DNA of 64,000 bases from Umbelopsis ramanniana AG (Eukaryota; Mucoromycota; Umbelopsidomycetes; Umbelopsidales; Umbelopsidaceae), in assembly GCF_025399195.1 (NCBI RefSeq), contig NW_026252087.1:496001-560000 (forward strand). Reading direction: 5' to 3'. The translations under genes were made by a program, and so were the position numbers. Shown one piece after another: positions 37,614 to 50,554 of this stretch. Within the stretch, counting starts at the first letter, position 1, and each line of letters starts with the position of its first letter. The notes under the pieces are model-generated. The model was given only the letters and a program-made list of their open reading frames with translations, searched no databases and was not told the origin of the DNA.

Positions 37614-37893
37614 AAAGTAGTTACCTGTAATATGGCCAACCTTGGAAGCAATTCTGCCGCTTGCATAATACAATCAATCAAGCATAGGCTAAACCGTGTA
37701 CTAGTCTTCACATAATTTGATACATAAATGCTTTTTATCGACTGGACTGTCCACAACAGAATCTTTCCTATGCTTTGCAGTAGTTTGTACCAACCGTTGT
37801 CTTTTTTAATTTTTAGATATATATTGTATCCAAAGTTGAGAGTACATGTTCTCTGTATGTTATACCAATGGATTATGCTCAAACTAACTACAA

Positions 37894-39044
37894 TTAACGT
37901 CGACGAGGAGGCGATCGATCTCTGCTGTCTCTGCTATCGGAGCTGTAGCTTCTGTCGCTTCTGCTGTAACTTCTACTGCGGCTTCTGCTATCGCTTCTAT
38001 CACGGCTGCTATAACTTCGGCTGCGGCTTCTGCGTCGATAGCTTCTGCCACGGCTGTCACTGCGGCTTCTGCTAGGGCTGGCGCTGCGACTATCACTCCG
38101 ACTTCTACTGTAGCTTCTGCTAGAGCTTCTGGATCGACGAAGAGGACGGCCTCTCTCAGGTACTTTTTCGTCTTCCTTGACAGGACTCGCTGACGGGTGA
38201 CGCCTTTCTGAGATTCTGCGATGCTTTGGATCAGGACTCCTTGATCGGCGAGGCTCTGATGGGCTTCTGTCTCTCTTAGTATTTCTGGATCGTCGAGGAC
38301 TGGGTTTTCTTCGGCCCTTTTCACGCTGTGCTTGTCGTTCTGCCCATTCAGCCTCTCTTTTGGCGATGCGTTCCTGCTTCAGCTTCTTTTGAAGCTCTTG
38401 ATCAAATGCCGCACCTTCAACATAATCAGTTTCCTGAATTCTCAAAGCTTGCATCATCTTTTTGTTTTCAAACTGCTTAGCCTCTGAGAGCTGATGTGTC
38501 TCGTGAGTGCGTAAACTGTGAAGAACGTTAGTTATAAGCAGCATCCTTCAAGGTGAGTAAAAATTGCTATCTTACCTTTTTGCGTCTTTGGCTTTCACAG
38601 ATTCCAGCTTTGAAAGCAAGGATTCTCTCAACTGTTGTACTTTGGCTTCAATTTCGTCTTCAGGGATGCTAAGAAAAGACATTTTGTATAAGAACTTGTA
38701 ACGATCATTAATAACAAGTTTCGAAAATATTCATACCCATCATCTTCAAGAGTCATTTTCAACTTTAAACATTCTACTTCAATTTGTCGCTTGCGATCAT
38801 GAAGAAGAATCTCTTGGTTAGGCTGCCTAATAGCTGGACTTGATCTTTGTGCATCACCATAGGATCCAAACTGTTCTCTAGGCTTTGTATTTTGAGGGCG
38901 CAGAGAGGATAAATTTCGAACAACATAACCGTTGGTTCCTGTTATCGACAAAGTTAATTCCAAGGTACAGTTAAAGTGATCGTTGAATCATGTTAAATCA
39001 TTACCTGAACCACGAGGTGTAGACAATCCAATGCCGTTATACAT
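37894..39044 (-). CDS. CWC21: Cwc21/SRRM2-type splicing factor with RS tail
   Basis: Spliceosome protein near the catalytic centre; yeast Cwc21 and the SRRM2 N-terminus contact Prp8 and Snu114. It starts at 39044 with MYNGIGLSTPRGSG, continuing across an intron to TNGYVVRNLSSLRPQ, the diagnostic N-terminus of the family. The cwf21 helical domain is partly split by an intron: DRKRQIEVECLKLKMTLEDD, then a segment encoded near 38670-38580 (IPEDEIEAKVQQLRESLLSK). After AKREAEWAERQAQREKGRRK comes a roughly 100-residue Arg/Ser tail (RSRSSSRSYSRSRSDSRS and more), ending SPPRRR-TAA at 37896-37894. The tail makes it look more like SRRM2/SRm300 than the short yeast Cwc21. Divergent from the phosphatase gene with only 128 bp between starts. 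Confidence 0.93.
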
Positions 39045-39172
39045 TGTTTCGAAGGAAAGTGTTTGATCGCCAAGCGGCTCATTTTTGGCAGCTTTGAGTT
39101 TTATGTAAAAGGCCGTCACGGTTCATTTCCTACCAAGTCAAGAGAGAAACCATCTAACAGGAGCCGTTTACC
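39045..39172. promoter_or_regulatory. Compact divergent promoter, CWC21 (-) / CDC25-like (+)
   Basis: Only 128 bp separate the two start codons, so both promoters must share this interval. No TATA box was identified. Confidence 0.55.
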
Positions 39173-39829
39173 ATGTCCTCGTTTACCGCCCCACTTGTTC
39201 ACGACACAGAAATCATACAACTTCTGAAAAACAAGACAAAAGTTCCAAAGAAAGATTATGTCATTATCGACGTGCGAGATCATGACTTTGCGGTACTACA
39301 AATTCCATACATTGGTTAGAACTCACTTTACTTTTCTAAACAATTATGCTTGTGCAATCTTAGGGTGGCAATATTCCTGGAGCTGTTAACGTTCCATCCC
39401 GATACTTCCTAGAAGATGTCCAAAAGCTTATTGAAGACTATAAAGATGTCCCCCAGGTCTATTTTCACTGTGCACTGTCACAAGCCCGAGGTTCGTAATC
39501 GATATGCATACTGGAATACGACCAACGAAACTGATCACGTAACTAACAATACCACTACAACGTATGTACAGGACCAAAGGCCGCCCGCATATATAAGGAA
39601 TCAAGACATTTACAAGGAATCAAGTCTGATCAACAGGTTTGTAACTTGCATGCGCGATCGGTATCATAATTATACAGGTTTACTGACCAACGCTTATTTC
39701 CAGGTATCGGTCCTCCAAGGAGGGTTTGAGCAGTGGTACCTTAAGCATCGAAACGACCCTTCATTGATAGAAAACCATGATCCTGATGCATTGAAGGGAC
39801 TTCTGTTTGAGCATGGTATTGAAGAATAA
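39173..39829 (+). CDS. CDC25/rhodanese-like phosphatase or arsenate reductase (Ych1/Ibp1 type)
   Basis: Small single-rhodanese-domain protein of about 140 residues. It has DYVIIDVRDHDFAGGNIPGA at the start of the fold and the active-site loop HCALSQARGPKAARIY, a C-X5-R loop typical of Cdc25-like phosphatases and Acr2-type arsenate reductases rather than sulphurtransferases, which usually have shorter loops. VLQGGFEQWYLKH closes the fold. Exon 1 is 39173-39292 and exon 2 begins at 39364; the Gly of the RGP is split by an intron, and the exon before VSVLQGG ends ...SDQQ. Stop at 39827-39829. The SQxRGP form resembles fission yeast Ibp1 and budding yeast Ych1. Arsenate reduction versus phosphatase activity cannot be told from sequence. 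Confidence 0.88.
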
Positions 39830-39995
39830 CGTATTGTGTAGGAGGAGGTTTATGAAGCCATTGTATCTAGCGATTTAGCACCAAACATGATATTTACAGC
39901 ATCGTATTTGAAACATAATTAAAGAATGTAATTTTTTAAAAAAGAAAAATGGTCGATGGTCTTTATGTGAATCTAGTAGTGAGCAGCTTTGGAGC

Positions 39996-42133
39996 TTATT
40001 TCTTCTTCTTGCTACTGCTGTTCTTTATTTTTCGTTTCTTCTCTGCTTTTGGAAGCTTGTGCTTTCGCTTTTCTCTTGCTTCTTCCCTAGCTTGCTTCTT
40101 ACGTTCCTTCTTCGCATCCTTGTCTTCGTTTCGTTTACCTCTTGGTGTTCTTTCTTCGAAATCGCTATCATCTTCACTCTCTGCCTGGCTGTCATATTCC
40201 TCATCGTTTTCACTTTCTTCATCTTCATCCTCTGAATCGTCGCTTTCTTCATCATCAGAAACCGGCGTCGACACCTTCTTGGGTGTGGAAGCTAAGTCTT
40301 GTAAAACCCCCGAGATAACATCATTCTTAGATCCTTTCAATTCCTCTGACTTGGAACCGGTGGCTTTACTATCACTTGTTGGTGCTGATACATTCAAAAG
40401 GCTGGAATAGATCAACTACGTTGGATATAAACATTAGCCAAAAATGTGAGACACCCATTGTCCATAAGCTGGTAAATCCTTACGTCTTTTCCGTCTCCTC
40501 TTGCAACAACGTCGGCATCTCTGTCAACATCGTAGACTTCTTCCAAGTTTCTAGGAATGTATGCTTGCTTGAACACTTCTTCATCCATCTTATCCTTTTC
40601 ATCCATTTGAGTAGATTCGTTTCTGAGCTATGAAGACGAAGCTTGTTATTACACCTTCCTATCATAAGCTATGGATTAGTGAATCTTAATTTTCTCCACA
40701 TGTACCTTTTCTAAAGCTTGATCCGCTTCTTCCTCCGTACTACCGAAACTTGGGTTGATAACAAAATCGAACAATTGCTTGAAGGAAAGCACGTCAACAC
40801 CTTTTCGTTTGAAGTAGTCTGTGACATTAGACAAATCTTTGCGAAGGAATTCAAATGCATGAGGATGGTCATGCTCAACAGATTGAGATACGTCGATGAT
40901 ATATAGTGTCTTTGAGTGGTACCTTGTATAGCACGAACAAGTTAATAAACAAAAGCATGAGCAAACTTATTCAATCGCCAACCTGTAACTTACAATATAT
41001 TATATTCACTCAAATCGGCATGGACAAGTCGGCAGACTTGGTACATAATTCTGACATTCTTAATGAGCTGGTCGTATAAGGCAGGGTATCGAGAACTTTC
41101 GATCTGAGCATCTTTTAGCCTTGGGTAAGCCCAGCCGTTCTTGTCTCCAAGGAAGCCCATGACGAGGACATGCATTCGTAGCAGCAATGGCTCCGGAGAA
41201 GGAATACCAGCCTGATGAATACGTTTCAAGTTTCTCATTTCTTTCTCTGCCCAGACCTTCACCATCTTTCTAGGATTGGACTTTTGATATCCATGTCGGA
41301 ATCGGAACTCTCCCGTAACATAGCGATCACGATCTTTGAATGTCAAGATAGATGTTTTGTAGATCTTCACCGCTCTGTGTTGACCATCTTCTGTAGTGGC
41401 ATGGTACACATTGGCCTCTTTTCCTGTACTAATGCAACCATTGACTTCGAAAATGACTCCTCTGTTCAACATTTTGAACAAGATGATTCGAGTTCGAGGA
41501 TCCAGTACTTGCTCGGTGGTTGCTCTGTCTGACTTATCCTTATTTACAACTCTAGAAATTCACAGTTAGAATGAAAGCTTTCCCCAGTATAGGAAGTAAA
41601 TGATATCTTACTTGTCGCCCTGCGCTTTTCTACTTGACATCTTCATATCAGCGGCAACTGAAGATGACACTTTACCAACATTGTAGTCATCCAAGTGAAT
41701 TCTACTAGCAAATTTGCTGAGAGCTTCTATTTGACTATCCAGCATTTCTTTGTTGGTTTTTTCTGAAGCTGCAGCAGGCTTAGTAACGTTCGTTTTCGTC
41801 TTTTGAAGTCCTTGAGTATTAGCAGCTGGCTTTGTCACATTGGCATTTGTAGGCGCAGCTGCTTGCTGTCGCATTCTGTTATATTGTTTGGTAAAATCTA
41901 TAAAACGATGTGAGAAATACTTCGCAATTGCCTGGTACAAGCCGAGAATATTAACAAAGCTTACCACCAGTTGCTTCTGTCCAGATCTCGGTGTCATTCA
42001 AATCGTCGTCCAAAAAGTCTTCGTAGTCATCATAGTCGTCACTTCCATAATCTTCTTCATCGTGGGTAGTAGTGCCATTCACGGCCATCACTTGCTGATC
42101 GCTCTCTTCGGCGTCCTGAAATCTATCGTCCAT
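39996..42133 (-). CDS. RIO1: Atypical protein kinase Rio1, 40S ribosome maturation
   Basis: RIO1 kinase/ATPase that acts in late cytoplasmic 40S maturation. It starts at 42133 ([20 protein letters not shown]) with an acidic Asp/Tyr-rich segment. The core has the ATP loop [20 protein letters not shown], then [35 protein letters not shown], the hinge-proximal [20 protein letters not shown], the catalytic loop [11 protein letters not shown] and, across an intron, the metal-binding segment [20 protein letters not shown] (about 40900-40830). The tail is acidic ([16 protein letters not shown]) followed by a strongly basic end ([26 protein letters not shown]). All key residues (Lys, His-x-Asp, Asp) are present. 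About five introns. It points away from ATP15, 460 bp distant. Confidence 0.96.
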
Positions 42134-42593
42134 AACGGTTTGAACCAAAAAATATGGGTCAAGCTATCACTTTTTTTTTTTTTCGAAGTTCGCAAAAAAA
42201 AAGTCAGTCACATTCAACTTTTGCGAGGCAGTTACTGGTTACTTTTTGTAGGGATATCTTCTTAAGAATGGTGGATCCATTGAATTCAATCATCCCAGTT
42301 ATGATTGTATGGTTAGCAAAAAATAATAGATTCATCACTCCCATTTTTTTCATAGCTATTCCGTCCTCCAAAGCATGAAAAACTGCACTGGCCGATCAGA
42401 AAAAACAAAACTTTGAAGGCTGCTATGGCTTACCTTGAAAGGAAAATGTACTTTTAATATTTTATGAGTAAAACAAATTAATATGCAATTACTGTGACGT
42501 TTGATGATGTCACGAAATATCCAGGTGCCCCTTGCCCATAACACTGGTCGTCTCTCAATTTTTTTTGTGAATACTCCATAACCTGTGATAGTC
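42134..42593. other. Divergent intergenic region RIO1 (-) / ATP15 (+)
   Basis: T13 at 42171-42183 and A9 at 42194-42202 flank TCGAAGTTCGC and could form a hairpin within about 70 bp of the RIO1 start. A minus frame at 42356-42709 runs through here but is antisense to ATP15 exon 1 and is judged spurious. Confidence 0.5.
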
Positions 42594-43183
42594 ATGGCCT
42601 CTCCTTGGAAATCCGCTGGTATCTCGTACGTATCAAATACATTCATATCCTGAATGCGTTGTCTGGAATAGATTACATCGACCGAATAGCTGTAGAATTC
42701 CCTCAGCATCTAAGCCATTGGCTGTTGATTTCTCGACCTTCAACCGCACATTTGACATGCAAACCACCTCGAACTTTTTTCTCTTTTGTTTAACATGCAA
42801 AGGCTAACCAACGCATCCTCTGCTTTGCATTGCATAGTTACCTCAAGTACGCTCAGATCTGCGCTCGCGCTGTCCGCAACAGCCTTAAGGATGATGTTCG
42901 CACTGCCGCTCAACGCCGCGATGCCAACGGCCTCAAGGTTGCTAAGTGGGAAAACGGCAAGGCTGGTGAACAGGTATGTCGATATCTGAATATCTCGCTA
43001 TGTTTGCAGTCAACGTCGACAGAACGAAATCTGCACTATGGCCAAATACGCGTTGATGTTGCGAAATGAGCCGCAGACCGACTGTGGACATGATGCTTGT
43101 CTGGCAAACCAGTTGCTTCACAACAGAGAACTAATCACCTTTCTTTTTAATAGAAATTCATCGTCCCTCCCAAGGCCGAATAA
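42594..43183 (+). CDS. ATP15: Mitochondrial ATP synthase F1 epsilon subunit
   Basis: Very small subunit of the F1 central stalk. Three exons, 42594-42625, 42838-42973 and 43154-43183, give a 65-residue protein: MASPWKSAGISYLKYAQICA, then RAVRNSLKDDVRTAAQRRD, then KWENGKAGEQKFIVPPKAE. The aromatic W in W(K/R)xAGxSYxxY and the basic C-terminal half match Atp15/ATP5F1E. Exon 1 is only 32 nt, and the first intron is 212 nt, so simple frame scanning misses the start; the frame join TC/T (Ser) supports it. No cleavable presequence is expected in this family. It functions with gamma and delta at the foot of the rotor. Confidence 0.94.
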
Positions 43184-43453
43184 TTAAAAACCAAAATTGT
43201 TCTACACTGTCAACAGAAGATTACGCAATGACATGATTTTTATTATCAAGTGTTGTTCGTCAAAATTACTTGGCGCAGGATGGTTCAGCCATTACTAGTC
43301 ATCGACTGAAATGATAGTGTAGGGCGCAAAGCTGATTAATAAAACATGCAATAGAACAACAAACTCGAAGACCTATTATTGTTATGCAGCATGTTGTTAG
43401 GAGGCGTTTTACTACAATGATGCGGAAACTGTTCTGTACAATGATATACTGGT
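43184..43453. other. Convergent intergenic ATP15 / REV3
   Basis: 270 bp between convergent genes. No further feature was seen. Confidence 0.4.
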
Positions 43454-46400
43454 TTAGAACCATCTATCTATAATTGTATCGTAAGTTGAGAGAACTCGAA
43501 CATCTCTTTTCAACTTTTGTCGTTGAAAGAAAACCGGACAGTCGATCGAGTCACAAGGGTGATCAGCGTAGCCTGTGCTTGATCCAAAGGAAGATTCAGG
43601 TCCACCAGCGACAGAGGCAGAGAGTGAACTCAAAACACCAGAACATGACTGACAAACTTCTTGAATGCTCCCAAATCGTGTTTGTACATCATTTAACCGC
43701 ATTTTCATTGTGAACAATGTTTCTGCTCCGTTCATGAGGCAATCTTTACATAGCTCTATGATCAAACGTACTATTGTGAGCTCCCAGTGCATGTACCTGA
43801 ACCAGCTATTGAAGGCTATCTTACCGTTATCTGATATTTTTCGACAAACAACGCAGTGTCGGCTGGAGTAGTATTGCTCGAGTGTCTTTGAGTTTCCGTT
43901 ATACTCCTCCAATTGTGAGAATGAATAAGCAAGGGCTTGCTTTCGTCTAGGCATTTGCTTGTACCAACTTGCAATATCTTGAAATATCGAATAACTTAAT
44001 TGCTGGAAATAAATATAGCTCGAGCCTTCCTACAAAAAGATATACTTACCGACACCGCACAAATTGAATATACGCTCAAGGGCCGGGATAATTTGCTTTG
44101 TGATGTAGTACTCAGCATCCAGCCGGAGTGAACTGGAAGCAGCATAGGTGAGAAAGGGGTTATTTTATGGCAGAATGTTTCATTAGCGCTATTCAGCATG
44201 CCATACCTATCCGCCATATAAGCTAGGGGAGACATGGGCTTATCGCGAAGTTTAACATTTGGTCCGCGTGCAACGATCACATACGGTACGCGATCACCAT
44301 ATTGCGGTTCTGCTCTTGGATCCAACTTCATGTTTGCCATGGCCACTCGTGCACCTACCGATTCATAGCCTTCCCTGTCAGCGTGAATGTGTGATTAGCA
44401 CAACATCTTCACACACTATGAAAAATGCTTTTTCTTACCTATATTCACCCAGTCGAACTTCCTGTGCGAGAATAAAATCCTGCTCTGACACTCGTCCTGA
44501 AAGTATACTCATCCATTGATCTTGCAAATATGCTTTGACCTCTGACATATCTTGTGACTTGAATAAGATACTGATACAAGCAAAAGTAAATACACTTGTA
44601 TTGTGCGCTGCAAACATTGGCTTGAGGAGAGAACATACCGAAGACTTTGTTCCAACATCTTTTGTGTAGCTGGAATGCCATCACGACGTACAGTTTCAAT
44701 TCCCTTGGCCTCAAACTCTGGCTTTTTCCAATCCCTGGTTTCATACTTGAATCCGACATATCGTTTTTTGGTCACCAATACACATGGATGATATACCTTT
44801 GCATTTGGGAGCGCCCTGTTAGTTTGTGCTCAATTGTTTTTGGGATATACCGGATAGGCTTACTTTTTCAAACTTCAACTTAACCGGAACTGGATTCATT
44901 TTTGTGATAGTGTCAGCAATATCGTCGCCAATTGTGAAAGCTTCGTCGCGCGATCGACCAGGAAGATAAACGAAAACACTATCGGTGTCCCCATACACAA
45001 CGCGTGCTCCCCATTTTTTGGTATTATTGATCAAATCGATTGCCCGCTCCAGTGTTTCACGGCCAGTTTGAACAATGCTATCTGCAATTTCCACCGCTGG
45101 CATCCTCCCTGAAAAAGTCGCAGAAGTGTATCCGTATGTGACATTGGCTAAAAATTTGAGTCCAAGTTGTCGAGCATCAAGAAGTCGGTAAAGACCTTTG
45201 TTCTTCTTTTCTTCTCCCATAGCCCTCTTGACCATCACACGTGTATCCAGTATCTCACCCAACATTTTCGCCAGCAAACTTTTCCGAATACTAGGCTTAA
45301 CGAACATAAGCCCAGTAGGAGAAACTATCATGATTTGCAATAGTGTTAGTCTTCCAATAAAGTCAACAAGAGATTCTGGTATATCATCTTACCATTGATA
45401 TGCTCCTCCATCAATTTCAAAACTTCTGGAGGCAGATCCAGTGTGTCCATTCCATATCGAAGTTGATTTCTCTGGATATACTCCCTTTTGAAGTTTTCGA
45501 CTTTTCCAAGACAAGTTGAGTAACTAACGAGAGTAGTTAGCATCAATAGAATTAACGCAGAGTCATAAAAGCTTAACATTTACCAATAGTTGTATGCTAT
45601 CATGACCGAAGGATAAAGAGATTGGAAATCCAGAACTAGCATTGGACTGCTGTAAAATTGAGATATGGGCTCCATCACCAGTGGGAGACATTCTGCAGCA
45701 CTTAGTTCGCCAACCTGAAGGATTCGATTAGCCTTGTAACCTTATAAAGTGATCCCTCTTTCAAGCATCATACCTGTTTGCGACTGGGACTAACCAAGAT
45801 AAAGTTCTCCGGTTTAGCGATTCTAAGCATCATTGATTCCACTTTGAATTGAGACCCGCGAGTTATGACAGAATAAAAATCGATTCCAAACGTTCTGGCT
45901 GATTCTGTTGTTCGGCTGAGCATGTTCGAGACGTCCAAAAGCTCTAAATTTCTTTGAACTCGGTCAAGATAGTAACGACATACTTTTTCTTTGAGAGTTG
46001 CATTTTTGGATGTGTACCAGCCAGTCAGCGTTTTATTAGAGTAGTGAGGCACTCTATCGTTTTTTTGTCTTTTTTTAACGATCATAATTCAGCATTCAAT
46101 CGATCATACTGAAGTCTGGCACTTACCTATTGTGCAGTAGATGAAATACAATGTTTTCGTATCTATAACTTGTAAGGTCGATTTCACTGCGCATCACTCT
46201 CCAAACATTCAATAGATGGCGGCCAACAATACGGAAAATGGCGGCTTTTCGATACCCCCATGCATCGGACCGAGGAGCATGAACAGCGCCAGGTTTAATT
46301 CGGGACAGCTCATCAATAAGGTTGATTTCTTTCAAAAACGCTGTCAGTCTATAGCAAACCAACAAGCACGATCGATTGATAGGAAGCGAACTTACCATAT

Positions 46401-49400
46401 TGATTCACACATCGCTCAATGATGTATCCCCACGAAGAATTGTGTAGCTCGTATCCAGCAAGGATGTCAGGGTCGTAAAGTCGAACTTTGGACACAAAGA
46501 GCTCGAGTAAGTGTAACTCGTCATCAACATACTGAACATCAATATCTGCAAAGATAATTAGCCATATAGCCAGGTATACATCTACTCTATACCCCTACAT
46601 TAACTCGTACCTGGAAGACAAAATCGTTCCTCAATAGAGGTTTTGTGACAAACAATCAACCCTAGACGAGCGCTGAAATACCTTGAGATTAGCCTTCATA
46701 TTTGGTTTTCAATCAATGTCTTCTATACATACCCAGGAAGCCGACCATTAGATAATACATTTTCATCTTCAGTTTGAAGACACCAAAAAATAATCTCAAT
46801 AGGGTCTTTACGAGGATCAGGTAATCTATTTTGTTGAGAATTTACTTTTAAAATAGATCGATTAGTATCGCACACACCCATAACTTTAAGGTAGAATATA
46901 ATGCTATTTACCATGAATCTCAACGCTCAGTAAATCGAGGTGCTCTTTGATAGGTTTGATTGCGTCAGTTTTTGTATTCATAAATTTGATACCATAGCGG
47001 TTTTGCGGTGTAGGTGGCTCAATCTATAGTGCTGTTAGAATAAATAATTCAAAAAGATTTATTTGAAACATCAAGACTAACCTGGGTATAAACCTGCTTT
47101 TTCTTGGTAGGGGTATTTGAAGAATCGAAATTGGCATTAATGCGGTCACTTTCTTGGGTATTATGCTTGCGTTTTTCTTCTTCTTCGTGAAGGTGGGCAG
47201 CTTCTCTTTCTAGCCATTTCAAGGCATCTCTATAAGTTGGAGGAATAGTCGATGGTGTCCAGCTGCTTGTTGAGGACTTGACATTGTCAAAGTTTTCTGC
47301 AGTTCGGACAGAGTTTCTTGAATTTAAATTAATGATATTTGGTCCAATTATCGAAAACTCTTCAAAACTAGACGGCTCAAGGGTCTTCAATTTGAATTCC
47401 TTTCCGGCATATATCTTTGGTCGCCTAGGAGCATCTCTTCTATCACTATAGTAAGGTTCTTGATATACAACATCTATGCGATGTTTAGAATCTAAAGTAG
47501 GTGGAGGTTCACCATATGTCACTTCAGTAGATACTAGATTTGGTTCATTCTCTGTTCCTGGCTGGGTATCATTCTCAAGGCCGTATAACTCTGATGGATT
47601 TGGTGTCGATTTCATGATTTGAGATTTGCTTTGTGTGGGGGATGTTATGTCCGGCGGGTGGTGTCGAAATGCGGTGGCCTCAGTCTCTGACTGTTTGGGA
47701 GACCACATTCTGTTCAGCCTGGAAGTAAAGTACTTTTCTTCTTCGCTTGTTTCTGAATTAACAATGGATTGATGCGAATGAGCACTGGTCTCAGATGTTT
47801 GCGTTGAAGCTTTCTTTTCCACTGCGGAAACAGTTGCCATTGGGTATTCTACTGGTTCCTCGACATCTTTCTTCTTCAAAGTCGACTGTAAAGGAACAAT
47901 AGTAGCCGGTTTCTCGTCTTTTGTATGTCCCGACGGCAGTTCTTGCCTCTGTACAGACATCTCCCGGTGAGACAACAAAGGTGGAGAGCCATTATTTACA
48001 ACATGAAATTCCTTGGGTATTGCATTCTCGTTTTCTGTAAATTCAGAGTATAGTAGGGGGGATCCTGGGTTGGATTGGTCGGCGACGAATATGTTGAAAG
48101 GCATATTGTTATTTCGCTCGCTTTCTATGAAGTCTTTAGGAGTATAAAGCTCTGACGGGCTGACAGGCGCTGGAGCAATGTCAAGAGTTGCGGTCTTACG
48201 AATTCGGCGGATTCGAGTTTTCGGTGAAGTAGGAAGAGTTTCCAGTTCATCCGAGTGATCCTTTCTTTTACGGGTTGATTCGTTCATTTTCTCTGCTTTA
48301 CTATTTGAACTTTGGCGGCCACTATGTGTATCTTTACTGGCATTTGTATTTGATACAGTCTGGCCAGTAGAAGACTTATTCTTGTTGCCTTGAACAATAG
48401 ATTCCCATTTCAATTGTTGAGGATCAGTATTCAACTTTCCATCTCCAACATCATCTTCGTCATTAGCTCCATCTACTTGATCAATTGATTTTGAGGGCTC
48501 CTTTCTACTGTTAACAAAGGAAATTTTGTGCAAAAAAAGTCAATGTCATGCAGTATACAATGCAATAAGGGAATATCACCAACCCTTTGCCTTTTACTCC
48601 ATATTCATCACTGCTACCTTGTGAAGATGATTGAGAATACTTAGATAGCTCAGAAATGAAGTCCAGCTTTCTTGGTCTGTAGATACATAAGCATTTCAGT
48701 ACTTGCTGGCAGAAGAGAAGCATCCATAAAACGCTTACCTAATTTCAGCAAATACGTCCCTTTCATTTTCTTCCTCGTATCCTATTTGAATATGTTTTCT
48801 CTGAGACGTGCCTTCTTCCTGAAGTGCCATCCACTGCAAAGCTTCAGGATCATCAAAGTCTTCGAGATCGTATTCACCCTTCTCAAATAGATCCGGCTCC
48901 TGTTCTCTGGCGGCATCATTTGCCGCTTCTGTCACATCAGTCACTTCTTGATCGCCAGCATCATCGAGAATGGTATCTAGAATGCTCTTATCAATGAGAT
49001 TTTCGTATCCTTTTCCTTGGGCCAGCCCAGGAGTGATTCCTACATTGGATGATAGTGGTCGCTCAGGAGTGATTGCCGCAATCTATTGACTTAAAGTCAA
49101 TCATATTGCTTGACATTCTAAACTATATATTCTGACAAAATACTTACGTTCAACGATTGGCAATCCATGGTTATCGCAGCGACAGCTTCCCAAGCTGTTA
49201 ATAAGTGATCGAGATCTTGACCGTGTCCTGCGACTTTATCCATCATGTTCCGTATGTCTTCCTCTGAGAATTGTTCACTCTGAATGCGATCATGAATTCT
49301 AGATCTGTATTCCAACTCTGAATTCCAACCTTCATGCTCTTTCCGATTATCCTCTTGGGTGACAGGTGGTACTTGGGGTGATTGCCCTTTCGATGTACGA

Positions 49401-50396
49401 CGGCGAGACTCCTCTTCCCATATAGCAGCTAACGAGTGAACAAGTTTCGCTTCTTGAGAATTAATTTCCTGTTCTTGACTGGCTAGCAAACCGAATGCCT
49501 CTTTAAAGTCTTTGTGAATATCTCTTTCCTGAAGCGTACGCCGGTTGATGATACTGCTGCAGATGGCGTCTACTTCCAATTCGCAATGACTCGAACGTTC
49601 ATACTCGTCAGATACTAAATTGGGCGATACAGTGTATTTAGTAAATATATTTTCTGTCTGCTCTGGATTACTGCCAGGCGTCAAGTGTATGTTAGCCTTC
49701 CTTTCCTCTGGTAGTGGCGAGCGAAATTTGATTGGGGCGGCTGTTCGATTGTCCAACTCGATCCAGTTCATGCCGTATAAGTTGTAATCCATTAGAAATT
49801 GTAGTTCATAGGGAATGTGCGCTTCGTGTGGCTGAAAAAAGGTTGTCATAACGCCTCCTCGCTGAAGAAGTTCGACCATCCGTAACTTGTAAGACGGCTT
49901 TAGCAAATAAATTTTTAAGTAGCATTGGTATCCTACGTGGTAACCATAGAATGGAACACCTTTAACCGGAACTATCGCGACCACGTATTGATTGTGCTGT
50001 GGTGAATTAGGGTCTTTTTTCATGCTTAATGCCATGGCTTTGTTTAGTGTTTGTCCAAGCTGATATGAATAAGATTGTAGTGCGTCTAGCGATGTATCTT
50101 GTTCAGGGTAAGGCACGTAAAAGTAGGGAAACGCCTAATACACCATAGAATGAGTATTTATTTCAATTATATTTCTAAATAGGTTGATTCGGCATTACCT
50201 GATGAATATGAAGGCAAACTTTTTGGCCAGCTGGTGTAGAGCCAAAGACCCGAACAATAGGAACTTTCAGCAGAGCTTGAGGTTCAGACGAGAATGGAGA
50301 AAGTGTGTTGTCCATTGACCCTGGTTCAGCCAAATAGTGATCAATGTTAACAATGCGAACCTTCAAGAATGCTGATCTCGTCGAGGGACCTGACAT
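43454..50396 (-). CDS. REV3: DNA polymerase zeta catalytic subunit Rev3
   Basis: B-family translesion polymerase. It starts at 50396 (MSGPSTRSAFLKVRIVNIDH), with LLKVPIVRVFGSTPAGQKVC and, across an intron, an N-terminal exonuclease-fold region (YVVAIVPVKGVPFYGYHVGY, YDYNLYGMNWIELDN-like). A long Ser/Lys/Glu-rich middle (about 49100-47050) probably binds Rev7. The polymerase half has DPDILAGYELHNSSWGYIIE (about 46460), motif A DFQSLYPSVMIAYNY (about 45630), motif B NVTYGYTSATFSGRMPA (about 45130) and motif C YGDTDSVFVYLPGRS (about 44980) with both catalytic Asp. The C-terminus carries the CysA pair (CVVCRK, CKDC) and the CysB [4Fe-4S] set (CQSC, CDSIDC) that binds Pol31/Pol32 in yeast. Many short introns. 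Stop at 43456-43454. It looks intact, about 2000 residues or a little more. Confidence 0.95.
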
Positions 50397-50554
50397 GACT
50401 TGAATTTGGGGAGCATTCCACCAGACGAATTCACGCAGTTCACAAACGCATCAATTTTATACCTCGTTGTTTTAAACTCCGTCAGCACATTCATCGACTG
50501 TTGCCAGTAGGCTATCATTTAATTTCAAAGGTATATTACATTTATTTCTATAGA

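Noticed and set aside
39949-40410. Plus-strand Ser/Phe-rich frame of 153 codons
   Set aside because: Antisense image of the acidic and basic tail of Rio1.
42356-42709. Minus-strand 117-codon frame between RIO1 and ATP15
   Set aside because: It is antisense to ATP15 exon 1 and intron 1, has no recognisable domain, and the ATP15 exons are strongly supported.
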